Source of the DNA: Tragulus kanchil
Lineage: Eukaryota > Chordata > Mammalia > Artiodactyla > Tragulidae
DNA length: 64,000 bases
Assembly (NCBI GenBank): GCA_022376925.1
Contig: JAIOJX010000005.1
Coordinates: forward strand, 157,309,501-157,373,500
Direction: 5' to 3'
The notes below the pieces were generated by a model. It had not been told where the DNA came from, ran no database searches, and saw nothing but the letters and a program-made list of their open reading frames with translations. Both the position numbers and the translations under genes were made by a program. This document shows, piece after piece, positions 23,957-34,800 of this stretch (its first letter is position 1; every line of letters starts with the position of its first letter).

Positions 23957-24176
23957 TGGCATGTGCATGTTCAGTCGTGTCCAATTCTTTATGACCCCAT
24001 GGACAATTACCTGCCAAGCTCCTCCATCCACGGAGTTTTCTAGGCAAGAAATACTGGAGTGGGTTGCCGCTTACTGACCCAGGGGATCTTCCTGACCCAG
24101 GGGTCGAACCTGTGTCTCTTGCGTCTCCTGCGTGGGCAGGCAGGTTCTTTAACCACTTGTGCCACCTGAACTGCAC
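23957..24176 (-). mobile_element. Bov-tA SINE
   Basis: Antisense Bov-tA: GTTCAGTCGTGTCCAATTCT, GAAATACTGGAGTGGGTTGC and CGTGGGCAGGCAGGTTCTTT. Single copy. Confidence 0.85.
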
Positions 24177-24479
24177 ATGCAGGAGACATGGGTTTGGAAA
24201 CGGGGAAGGGACTTTGGAATTGCATACTGGGGCAAAAAGTTGGCAGAACTTTGAAGGCATAGTTGGAAAAGTCTAGGTCTGCTTGAATCTAGAGATAACG
24301 GAAGTTAAAGGTACTTCTGGTGGGATCTCAGACAGAGATAAAGACCATGCTGTTGGAAAAAGGGAGAATGGTGATCCTTGTTATAAACTGGCAGAAAGGG
24401 CCAGGACTTGGAAATCATTCAGTCCAGCCCCCTGATTTGACAACTGAGGGAATACAAATCAGAGACAGGGAAAAGGGAA

Positions 24480-24650
24480 CTGAGATTTACTGAATGTCTA
24501 TGTGCAGTCTGGCACCAAGCCTCAGCGATCCCATGGAATTCTCACGGCTATCTTGACTGGGGTTGAGTGATCAGCTGCATTTTACAGATGAAGAAGCTGA
24601 GGCTTGGAAGAGTTACAAGAGCAAGGCCGAGTTCACAGGGCAGGTGAGTG
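24480..24650 (+). mobile_element. MIR-family SINE (also at 25613-25782)
   Basis: TGCATTTTACAGATGAAGAA, then GCTGAGGCTTGGAAGAG match the MIR core. The second copy belongs to duplication 7. Confidence 0.6.
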
Positions 24651-25116
24651 TCCAAGCAGGGGCTCCCCGTGGTGCCTGCTTATCTCAGTGCCCCTGCCCT
24701 TCCCAACACAGCTGTCCTTCCACCCAGGGTCCTTCTAATAAGAGGGGACATGGTTGGAACTGGCCCCAGGGTTCAGGACTGCTGGTCCTGTTACACTCTA
24801 CTGCCTTCGACCCTCATCAAGTCTGTGACTACTCCCTGCAGTGGATGGAGACATGCAGAAAGTCCTCTTGAGCAAACCCAAGTGTAACTTGTGATTACAG
24901 AGAATGCAGTCTGAGACTTCCCCATGTTTGTTATTCATTCCCACTCTGGTAAACACAGGAGCCACTGGCACTGAAGTCTCCTGGTTACCACTGAGGAAAT
25001 CCTTGCTGCAAAGCCAAAAGACTTGACGGAGATGCTTATAGGTCAGTGTTCAGCAGAATCTCAACTTGGAGCCCCAGCTCCCGAAGGGTCCCCACTCTCC
25101 CCCAGGGGGCACCTAC

Positions 25117-25238
25117 CGCAGGGGGTGATGTGACCTCCTCCTTGGTCTGCCGCAGAACTTCGTTGTGGATGGTCACAGAGTCCAGGGCCCAGCCTTTGTG
25201 GGCACGGGTCACTTCCTGCCTCATCGCTGTGAGGAAGC
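25117..25238 (-). CDS. DNAH8: Penultimate exon of DNAH8-like dynein, copy 1
   Basis: A 122-bp exon that encodes [16 protein letters not shown] through the residues TSPPA. It begins with GC, which completes a split Gly codon with the single G ending the previous exon (…[13 protein letters not shown]…, a strongly conserved dynein C-terminal stretch). It ends GCG|GTAGGT and joins in phase 0 to the terminal exon. Acceptor TTTTCTAAG and donor GTAGGT are both canonical. The whole exon with flanks is repeated at 26249-26370 with identical coding sequence. Splicing in both copies would add 122 nt and break the frame, so only one copy can be functional. I infer a false duplication. Confidence 0.9.
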
Positions 25239-26248
25239 CTTAGAAAAGGAGAGAGAAACAATTGTGATGCCTTGGTGCAGCCTCCTCTAGAAACAAGAAC
25301 GGGAGTTGTGTTGTTAGCCGTTTATCCATCTCCAGATTTGTGCCTGACCGAGAAGTGCTGAGATCAAACCTCAAGGGAGACTGTTTCTTTCAGTGTTTTG
25401 TTGCAATGAGCTAAATACGTCCTGCCAGCTGACAGCTGGAAAAACAGCACCCTCTCTGCCTCAGACAAGGTCACAATTTGATATTCCCCTGAGATTTCAA
25501 TCACTCACATCTTCTAAGGGTTTGTAACCCAGTGCTAGCGAAAAAATCTTCACGTCCAGCCCCCTGATTTGACAACTGAGGGAATACAAATCAGAGACAG
25601 GGAAAAGGGAACTGAGATTTACTGAATGTCTATGTGCAGTCTGGCACCAAGCCTCAGCGATCCCATGGAATTCTCACGGCTATCTTGACTGGGGTTGAGT
25701 GATCAGCTGCATTTTACAGATGAAGAAGCTGAGGCTTGGAAGAGTTACAAGAGCAAGGCCGAGTTCACAGGGCAGGTGAGTGTCCAAGCAGGGGCTCCCC
25801 GTGGTGCCTGCTTATCTCAGTGCCCCTGCCCTTCCCAACACAGCTGTCCTTCCACCCAGGGTCCTTCTAATAAGAGGGGACATGGTTGGAACTGGCCCCA
25901 GGGTTCAGGACTGCTGGTCCTGTTACACTCTACTGCCTTCGACCCTCATCAAGTCTGTGACTACTCCCTGCAGTGGATGGAGACATGCAGAAAGTCCTCT
26001 TGAGCAAACCCAAGTGTAACTTGTGATTACAGAGAATGCAGTCTGAGACTTCCCCATGTTTGTTATTCATTCCCACTCTGGTAAACACAGGAGCCACTGG
26101 CACTGAAGTCTCCTGGTTACCACTGAGGAAATCCTTGCTGCAAAGCCAAAAGACTTGACGGAGATGCTTATAGGTCAGTGTTCAGCAGAATCTCAACTTG
26201 GAGCCCCAGCTCCCGAAGGGTCCCCACTCTCCCCCAGGGGGCACCTAC

Positions 26249-26370
26249 CGCAGGGGGTGATGTGACCTCCTCCTTGGTCTGCCGCAGAACTTCGTTGTGG
26301 ATGGTCACAGAGTCCAGGGCCCAGCCTTTGTGGGCACGGGTCACTTCCTGCCTCATCGCTGTGAGGAAGC
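26249..26370 (-). CDS. DNAH8: Penultimate DNAH8-like exon, duplicate copy
   Basis: Same length, coding sequence and splice sites as 25117-25238, offset by 1132 bp. The flanking introns differ by only a few bases: a 2-bp GA deletion and one G/A difference just upstream of the acceptor. Either copy alone keeps the reading frame and both together do not. It is listed separately so a reader does not count it as an extra exon. Most likely it is an assembly duplicate. Confidence 0.85.
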
Positions 26371-27356
26371 CTTAGAAAAGGAGAGAAACAATTGTAATGC
26401 CTTGGTGCAGCCTCCTCTAGAAACAAGAACGGGAGTTGTGTTGTTAGCCGTTTATCCATCTCCAGATTTGTGCCTGACCGAGAAGTGCTGAGATCAAACC
26501 TCAAGGGAGACTGTTTCTTTCAGTGTTTTGTTGCAATGAGCTAAATACGTCCTGCCAGCTGACAGCTGGAAAAACAGCACCCTCTCTGCCTCAGACAAGG
26601 TCACAATTTGATATTCCCCTGAGATTTCAATCACTCACATCTTCTAAGGGTTTGTAACCCAGTGCTAGCTTATAAGTCTCTGTTGGAAAATCCAGTATCT
26701 AGGAATAAGGCTGGACTATTCTGAGAATAGCATTCCAATTAAAACTGGAATCAAACCATTATCAAGCGTCTATTTGCTCTAATGGAATAATTTCATTTAG
26801 TCTAAGGAAATAAGGCATAATGTCAAAATAGAAAGCCCTGACTTTCAATTTGATCAAACAAAGCAATCACACCGGAAAGAAACACTCCATGTTTTAATGT
26901 GCGTAATACAGTTATTTTAAGACAATACATGGTTCTGTATATTGTGGCCTTTCTTTAAATTTAATATTTGCAAATCACTCCATTCAACTCAATTAATGAA
27001 GTCTATCTTGGAGAGAAGAATTTGACGTTTAAAAACTATACCTTAAACTTTGAAATGGACTTCAAAACCTTAAGAAAATTTACCTGTGATCTATATATTA
27101 CATTTTGGCCTCTGTGTTAATGCTGGAAACCATGAGGCCCTTTACTCATAATCACAAGTAAATTCTGGAACATATGTGTCCCTACTGCTCCTTGATTGGT
27201 GAACTCTGAGAGCTTTAATGCACAGACCAACACAAAAGTGGTCATATTTTAGCAGGTTTGAATGGTAATGGAAAGAAGAGGGGAAGTTACAAGGCACAAG
27301 GTCAGGGTATTAATAAGTTCATTAATACCCCTTGGAATTAGAAGGAAAGAATAGAA

Positions 27357-27543
27357 TGTCCCTGGTGGTCCAGTGGCTAAGACTCTGCATTTTCAATGTC
27401 AGGGGCCTGGGTGTGATCTCTGGTCAGAGAACTAAATTCCACATGCCACAACTTAAGAGTTTGCATGTGGCAATGAAAGATCCCGCATGCCACAACAAAG
27501 ACCAGGCACAGCCAAATAAATAAATATTTTTAAAATAAATAAA
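27357..27543 (+). mobile_element. CHR-type tRNA-derived SINE
   Basis: TGTCCCTGGTGGTCCAGTGG, GATCCCGCATGCCACAACAA, and an A-rich AAATAAATAAAT tail. Confidence 0.78.
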
Positions 27544-27630
27544 GAAAAGGACCCTAACCTGCTTAGCGAGAAAGTCAAGTTCTCTCCATTCTCAAGTCCT
27601 TCTCTGTAAATTAGACACCTGGAGAGGCAC

Positions 27631-27656
27631 TCATTCATTCATTCACTCATTCATTT
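27631..27656. repeat. (ATTC)n short tandem repeat
   Basis: TCATTCATTCATTCACTCAT followed by TCATTT: six units with one interruption. Confidence 0.85.
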
Positions 27657-28225
27657 GCTGTCTCTTAGGAGTGGCCACCAGATACCAGGTACTGCTCGAG
27701 GTGAAATGTCCACAGTGATGAGGAGGCCAGCCACAGACCCTGCATCCAAGGAGCTCAGTCTCCAGGGAAAGTGGATGGAGGCAGGACATACAACTCGATG
27801 TCATTATTAAGTAAAGAGGTGAGAATAGAGTGGACCACTCAGAAGACAGGGAAGGCTGAATTGAGAAGATGAAATCAAAGACTCGTCTTGAAAGTAGAGT
27901 TTTCCAGATGGGATGATTCCAGTTAAGGGAACAGCACATGCAAAGCCATGGAGGTCCAGGTTGCAGGTGGGACAATGATGGCAGATGAGAATAGAACAAA
28001 GGCAGAGGCAGGATTTTCCAGGGTCAGACTTTTGACTTTGTGAATGGTGGGAAGCCACTGAATATTTGGAACAGGCAAATAATTTGGTTGTATTTGCCTC
28101 TTATAAAGTTTGCTGAGAGCTCTCACTAAAGCAGGATTTAGGATAGTCAAGAAGAACCCTAGCATTAATCCAAAAGAAAAGTTGGTAAATCGACCAGAGG
28201 ACCTGATGGAAGGACTTTTTTTTTT

Positions 28226-28323
28226 TAAAGGTGCACTGGGAGGCATGTGGAACACCCCTGACCAGGGATCAAACCCCCATGCTTGGCAGTGAAAGTGCAG
28301 AAGTGTAACCACTGAGAAGTCCT
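28226..28323 (-). mobile_element. Truncated CHR-type SINE
   Basis: Contains CCTGACCAGGGATCAAACCC and TAACCACTGAGAAGTCC, the antisense tRNA-like end, preceded by T-runs. Diverged. Confidence 0.6.
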
Positions 28324-28599
28324 ATACACGAGTCTTATGAAGTTAATGCTTCATGAAACTAAGAGTGCCTAGCAGAGAAGGATGGTTTTATGATGCAAAA
28401 TGCTAAACACAGGGAGTATGGAACATGGTGGATGTTTGCCTGGCAGCAATTTCTGGTTAAGATCCATCGTAACTCTTACCTGTGGGGTCACGTGAGGTGA
28501 TCTGGTCAACTGTGTGATTACATCAACTTCCGTTTTAAGTACTGGAGATCCCACTCTTTAGCAGTCAACACGTAGCGTGTTTCAGAGTCAAGCACAAGC

Positions 28600-28822
28600 C
28601 GTGCCATGCTAAGTCATGTCAGTCATGTCTGCCTCTGCAACCCTATGGACTGTAGCCCACCAGGATCCTCTGTCCATGGGATTCTCCAGGCAAGAAGACT
28701 GGAGTGGGTGGCCATGCCCTCCTCCAGGAGGATCTTGCTGACCCAGAGATCAATCTGGCATCTCTTATGTCTCCTGCTTTGGCAGGCGCAGTCTTTACCA
28801 TTAGTGCCACCTGAGAAGCCCA
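28600..28822 (-). mobile_element. Bov-tA SINE
   Basis: Antisense: ACTGTAGCCCACCAGGATCC, CAGGCAAGAAGACTGGAGTG, ending TGCCACCTGAGAAGCCC. Confidence 0.85.
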
Positions 28823-29649
28823 GTCAGGTATATATGAACACAGTAATATAATCCAATCCTCCCTTCTAAGTGACTCCATGAAAATGTCATTTTCATCACT
28901 CAACATTAAGCTTGCATCCAAGTAGGATGCTCAGAATTAAATTGACTCTACTTTATGATATTGTAAAAGTCATCACTGATCTATGAATCTATAGTTATAA
29001 TGCACAAGGCATGAGTCGTGGTCATAACCACCCATCTGCACCAGCTGAATAACTGGATTTTTCTATAATATGTAAAGTTTCAAATAAATTGCAAATTTGA
29101 CCTCACTTGCTATGGCAGTCAGGACAAGGCCATAGGTGCCAAGTGAGGAGTGAGAGGGATTCTCTCTTATGTCACACACCCAAGACAAAGACTTCGATTG
29201 AGAGCTCTGAAAAGTTCTAGTATGGTTAAGGAGATACCACCTTCTCTCATCTCCCTGCTGGGAAATAAGCATGGTGTTATCTAGCTGACAGTAAGTCGCC
29301 TAGTGTTGAGGAAACATTCTCGGTATGCCAGTAGATGAAATCTAGAATGCATATTACCTTGAGCTATTAGAAAGGAAAACATTTAATAAATAATTTGAGG
29401 CTTGAGAGAAGAGGGTAGGAAACCCTTCCATGGCTCATTCCCACTCAGAACATGGAGAAGATACATTTTTTTTTTTTTCAAGTCTTGATAGGTTTTCTTT
29501 TGGTCTCCTAAAAAGAACATGATCTTGCAGAATTCAAACTGAATTGCAAATCCACTGAATTGCTCTTTATCGAATTTTAAAAACGAATGACCATCTTTCT
29601 TATAGGCTGATATCAAGTCTAATGGAATCAAAACCTCTTGTTTTCTGAC

Positions 29650-31971
29650 GCCTATATAATTTAAAAATACTATTGATATATTTTTCTTTATAAAAGCTTG
29701 AGAAGTAGTACTTTTGTCTTGGCAGTAATTTAATTTTCACAATCCTTAAGCCAAATTTCAATCATCATTGGTGGGAAAAGTGATTCAGACATTCATGTGT
29801 TTGACTCAGAAGTGAGAAACAGAAAGCTGGAGAAAGTCCTCAACAAAAATAACCTATTCTTCATGAGATTTAACCACCCACATGAAAATGGGTGATTTCA
29901 CTATTCAAACATCTGAGTGTCATGTGGGATAACTGAGATGCTTTAAATTCTCTTCGGCCTTCTAACTCATACAGCATAATGAATTCTTGAAACACTTGTC
30001 AAACATGTTCTTTTGCAAAGTGTACTTTTAAACTTGGATTATACTCTGGAAACTCAGATCTAAAATAACACTTGCTATGTCTTAATTCCTGTAATAAGTC
30101 CTGACAACATTTCAGCAAACAGACTACTATTGTTAGACATGAGCAATCAGTTGGCTTGAAGAAATCTGTAGGAACCTTTTGGTATCAATTCAAACAAGGT
30201 CTTGGAAGGGACAGAATAAATAAGTAATCAGGAAGACAGATGTTGTTGTTCAACTGCTAAGTCATGTTCAGTTCTTTGCAAGCCCATTAACTGCAGCATG
30301 CCAGGCTCCTCTGCCATCTACCATCTCCTGAAGTTTGCTTAGATTCATGTTCACTGAATTGGTAATACTATCTAACCATCTCATCCTCTGCTGTAATCTT
30401 CTCCTTTTGCCTTCAGTCTTTTCCACATCAAGGTCTTTTCCAATGAGTCAACTCTTCACATTAAGTGGCCAAAGTATTGGAGCTTCAGCATCAGTCCTTC
30501 CAATGGGCATTCAGGGTTGATTTCCTTTAGGATTGATTGGTTTAATCTCCCTGCAGTCTAAGGGACCCTCAAAGGTCTTCTCCAGCACCACAATTTGAAG
30601 GGATCAATTCTTCAGCACTCAGCCTTCTTTATGGTCCAACTCTCACATGCATACACGACTACTGGAAAAAAACATAGCTTTGACTATAAGGACCTTGTCA
30701 GCAAACTGATATCTGTGCTTTGAAATACGCTGTCTAGGTTTATCATATCTTTGCTCTATCAAGGAGCAAGTGTCTTTTAATTTCATGCATGTAGTCACCA
30801 TCTGCAGTGAGCCTATATAATTTAAAAATACTATTGATATATTTTTCTTTATAAAAGCTTGAGAAGTAGTACTTTTGTCTTGGCAGTAATTTAATTTTCA
30901 CAATCCTTAAGCCAAATTTCAATCATCATTGGTGGGAAAAGTGATTCAGACATTCATGTGTTTGACTCAGAAGTGAGAAACAGAAAGCTGGAGAAAGTCC
31001 TCAACAAAAATAACCTATTCTTCATGAGATTTAACCACCCACATGAAAATGGGTGATTTCACTATTCAAACATCTGAGTGTCATGTGGGATAACTGAGAT
31101 GCTTTAAATTCTCTTCGGCCTTCTAACTCATACAGCATAATGAATTCTTGAAACACTTGTCAAACATGTTCTTTTGCAAAGTGTACTTTTAAACTTGGAT
31201 TATACTCTGGAAACTCAGATCTAAAATAACACTTGCTATGTCTTAATTCCTGTAATAAGTCCTGACAACATTTCAGCAAACAGACTACTATTGTTAGACA
31301 TGAGCAATCAGTTGGCTTGAAGAAATCTGTAGGAACCTTTTGGTATCAATTCAAACAAGGTCTTGGAAGGGACAGAATAAATAAGTAATCAGGAAGACAG
31401 ATGTTGTTGTTCAACTGCTAAGTCATGTTCAGTTCTTTGCAAGCCCATTAACTGCAGCATGCCAGGCTCCTCTGCCATCTACCATCTCCTGAAGTTTGCT
31501 TAGATTCATGTTCACTGAATTGGTAATACTATCTAACCATCTCATCCTCTGCTGTAATCTTCTCCTTTTGCCTTCAGTCTTTTCCACATCAAGGTCTTTT
31601 CCAATGAGTCAACTCTTCACATTAAGTGGCCAAAGTATTGGAGCTTCAGCATCAGTCCTTCCAATGGGCATTCAGGGTTGATTTCCTTTAGGATTGATTG
31701 GTTTAATCTCCCTGCAGTCTAAGGGACCCTCAAAGGTCTTCTCCAGCACCACAATTTGAAGGGATCAATTCTTCAGCACTCAGCCTTCTTTATGGTCCAA
31801 CTCTCACATGCATACACGACTACTGGAAAAAAACATAGCTTTGACTATAAGGACCTTGTCAGCAAACTGATATCTGTGCTTTGAAATACGCTGTCTAGGT
31901 TTATCATATCTTTGCTCTATCAAGGAGCAAGTGTCTTTTAATTTCATGCATGTAGTCACCATCTGCAGTGA
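29650..31971. repeat. Tandem duplication 8, no filler (29650-30810 / 30811-31971)
   Basis: Two perfectly abutting 1161-bp copies. The shared start is GCCTATATAATTT and the shared end TCTGCAGTGA. The right part is BovB sequence, so that LINE appears to start twice. Confidence 0.96.
30244..30810 (-). mobile_element. BovB (RTE) LINE fragment, duplicated part
   Basis: Antisense BovB 3' half. Landmarks are CTAAGTCATGTTCAGTTCTT, CAATGAGTCAACTCTTCACA and GCATCAGTCCTTCCAATGGG. It stops at the breakpoint of duplication 8 and resumes intact from 31405, so it is a repeat of the left part of that element. Confidence 0.8.
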
Positions 31972-32640
31972 TTTGGGACCCTAAGAAAACAAAATCTGTT
32001 ACTGCTTCCACTTTTTCCCTTCTATTTGCCATGAAGTGATGGGACCAGATGCCATAATCTTAGTGTTTTGAATGCTGAGTTTCAAGCCAGCTTTTTCACT
32101 CTCCTCTTTCACCCTCATCAAGAGGCTCTTTAGTTCCTCTTCCCTTTCTGCCGTTAGAATGGTATTATCTCTGTATCTGAGGTTGTTGATATTTTTCTCA
32201 GTAATCTTGATTCCAGCTTGTGATTCATCCAGCCTGCATACAAGTTAAACAAGCAGGGTGAAAATATACAACCTTGTTGTACTCCTTTCCCAATTCTGAA
32301 CCAGTCAGTTATTCCCTGTCCAGTTCTAACTGTTGCTTCTTGTCCTGCATACAGGCTTTGCAGGAGGCAGGTAAGGTGGTCTGGTACTCCCGTCTCTTTA
32401 AGAATTTGCCAAAGTTTGTTGTGACCCACGCAGTCAAAGGCTTTAGCATAGTCAAGAAATCAGAAGTAGGTGTTTTTCTGAAACTCCCTTGCTTTCTCTA
32501 TGAATGTTGATAATTTGATCTCTGGTTCTTCTGTGTTTTCTAAACCCAGCCTGTACATTTGGAAGTTCATGGTTCATGTACTGCTGAAGCCTAGCTTGAA
32601 AAATTTTGAGCATAACCCTGCTAGCATGTGAAATGAGCAC
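31405..32640 (-). mobile_element. BovB (RTE) LINE fragment with decayed reverse transcriptase
   Basis: About 1.2 kb of BovB in the sense of the dynein gene. Around 32154-32429 and 32452-32640 the minus strand still translates to reverse-transcriptase pieces such as GVPDHLTCLLQSLYAGQEAT and ISHASRVMLKIFQARLQQYM, in separate frames broken by stops. The 5' part is missing. BovB is the common RTE retrotransposon of ruminants. Inactive. Confidence 0.85.
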
Positions 32641-33004
32641 AATCAGGAAGGTCCTTCTTAATTTCACAAGAAGTTGGTCAGTATCCTGCAATGATGATCC
32701 CGTAGGCAATGCTTTTTTTCCTTTAATAAATGAACCAGTCCTTACGTAATGAGTCTAGGTAGTTCAGTCTTTCCTGTCTTATCAGTTATTAAGCCTCCCA
32801 TGATCAACTTGGAAGATGAGGAGAAATGATGTTTCTCCATAAGATTATGACAGGCTGTTTTTTTTCCCCAAATGAAAAGTGAATGCAGTTCATTGGTAAG
32901 TTAAATAAAAGGTCAGAAATCATTAAACAAAGGTGGGGATGAGCCACCCAGTTGAATAAAAACGCTCCGGGCACCTTTCCCAACACTTCACTCAGTGCGG
33001 TAAG

Positions 33005-33165
33005 GGAGGGATCTTAAACTTGGCTGAAAATGAGAAATATCTGGGAATACTTTAAAACTCCCAATTCCCAGGCCAAAGCCCACGTCAGTTAAATCAGAAT
33101 CTCTAGAGGTGGGACCCGGGTTCAGTACTGTTTTAAGGTAGGGCTTCTCAAACATCTATGTTCAC
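33005..33165. mobile_element. hAT-Charlie-type MER fragment (also at 34096-34256)
   Basis: TCTGGGAATACTTTAAAACT, CCCAGGCCAAAGCCCACG and AAATCAGAATCTCTAGAGGT follow a common mammalian nonautonomous hAT consensus. The second copy is in duplication 9. Confidence 0.55.
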
Positions 33166-33271
33166 AGTTATCACCAAGGGAAGGAGTGCTTATTAAAACG
33201 CTGGTTCTGATCTGGTAGGCAGATAAGGGTAGGTCCTGAGGTTCTTCATTTCTATTAAGCTCCCACGTGAT

Positions 33272-33448
33272 GCTGTGGCACTTCCAATGCAGGGGACCTG
33301 GGTTTGATCCCTGGTCAGGGAACTAGATCCCGCATGCCACAACTAAGAATTCACATGCTGCAACTAAAAATCCTGTATGCTACAATGAAGATTGAAGATC
33401 TGACATGCCGCAACTAATGCATGGTGCAGCTAAATAAATAATTATTTA
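33272..33448 (+). mobile_element. CHR-type tRNA-derived SINE, copy 1
   Basis: Contains GGTTTGATCCCTGGTCAGGG, AACTAGATCCCGCATGCCAC and a TAAATAAATAATTATT tail. Confidence 0.75.
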
Positions 33449-34362
33449 TATCCATAACAAATTGGACAAGTTAAGTAAAACAGGAGGAAGGCGGTCAGTA
33501 ATGTGGGCTAGTCTGTTCAGGGTCCCCCAAGACCCTGGAAATGTTATTAATGTCATTGTATTCTCTGAAATGTCATTAATTCAGGACATGGTTGGCTCCA
33601 GCTAAACCTGAAGAGCACCGGGATTAATTCTCTTGGCCAGGTTGGGAGCAGCTCAACCTGCTGCGTCTCATGTACCAATATGTAATTCCCTGCACTGTGG
33701 GACCCTTCTCACTTCCATGTGAAATGAGCACAATCAGGAAGGTCCTTCTTAATTTCACAAGAAGTTGGTCAGTATCCTGCAATGATGATCCCGTAGGCAA
33801 TGCTTTTTTTCCTTTAATAAATGAACCAGTCCTTACGTAATGAGTCTAGGTAGTTCAGTCTTTCCTGTCTTATCAGTTATTAAGCCTCCCATGATCAACT
33901 TGGAAGATGAGGAGAAATGATGTTTCTCCATAAGATTATGACAGGCTGTTTTTTTTCCCCAAATGAAAAGTGAATGCAGTTCATTGGTAAGTTAAATAAA
34001 AGGTCAGAAATCATTAAACAAAGGTGGGTATGAGCCACCCAGTTGAATAAAAACGCTCCGGGCACCTTTCCCAACACTTCACTCAGTGCGGTAAGGGAGG
34101 GATCTTAAACTTGGCTGAAAATGAGAAATATCTGGGAATACTTTAAAACTCCCAATTCCCAGGCCAAAGCCCACGTCAGTTAAATCAGAATCTCTAGAGG
34201 TGGGACCCGGGTTCAGTACTGTTTTAAGGTAGGGCTTCTCAAACATCTATGTTCACAGTTATCACCAAGGGAAGGAGTGCTTATTAAAACGCTGGTTCTG
34301 ATCTGGTAGGCAGATAAGGGTAGGTCCTGAGGTTCTTCATTTCTATTAAGCTCCCACGTGAT

Positions 34363-34539
34363 GCTGTGGCACTTCCAATGCAGGGGACCTGGGTTTGATC
34401 CCTGGTCAGGGAACTAGATCCCGCATGCCACAACTAAGAATTCACATGCTGCAACTAAAAATCCTGTATGCTACAATGAAGATTGAAGATCTGACATGCC
34501 GCAACTAATGCATGGTGCAGCTAAATAAATAATTATTTA
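34363..34539 (+). mobile_element. CHR-type SINE, duplicate copy
   Basis: Same insertion as 33272-33448, offset 1091. Confidence 0.75.
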
Positions 34540-34800
34540 TATCCATAACAAATTGGACAAGTTAAGTAAAACAGGAGGAAGGCTGTCAGTAATATGAGCT
34601 AGTCTTTCCAGGGTCCCCCAAGACCCTGGAAATGTTATTAATGTCATTGTATTCTCTGAAATGTCATTAATTCAGGACATGGTTGGCTCCAGCTAAACCT
34701 GAAGAGCACCGGGATTAATTCTCTTGGCCAGGTTGGGAGCAGCTCAACCTGCTGCGTCTCATGTACCAATATGTAATTCCCTGCACTGTGGACCCTTCTC

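Larger units (their letters stand above)
21349..25116 (-). other. Last DNAH8-like intron, inflated by a tandem duplication
   Basis: The intron between the 122-bp and terminal exons is 3768 bp as assembled. It contains the 21338-23458 duplication, two copies of one Bov-tA SINE, another Bov-tA at 23957-24176 and a MIR at about 24.48 kb. With one duplicate removed it would be about 2.7 kb. A decoy acceptor with 11 bp of exon sequence sits at 22414. No other gene was seen. Confidence 0.7.
24422..26669. repeat. Tandem duplication 7, contains the 122-bp exon (24422-25539 / 25554-26669)
   Basis: Offset 1132, then 1130 after a 2-bp deletion. One G/A difference next to the deletion. Filler 25540-25553. 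It contains a MIR and the entire 122-bp dynein exon. Confidence 0.96.
32625..34800. repeat. Tandem duplication 9 with several substitutions (32625-33710 / 33716-34800)
   Basis: Offset 1091. At least six single-base differences and a 1-bp deletion, mostly at the right end (for example GGCGGTCAGTAATGTG versus GGCTGTCAGTAATATG). This is more divergence than in the other pairs and looks like two haplotypes. 5-bp filler. Confidence 0.95.

Noticed and set aside
31405..32640. Active BovB element
   Set aside because: 5'-truncated, reverse-transcriptase pieces lie in different frames with stops, and there is no intact endonuclease region.
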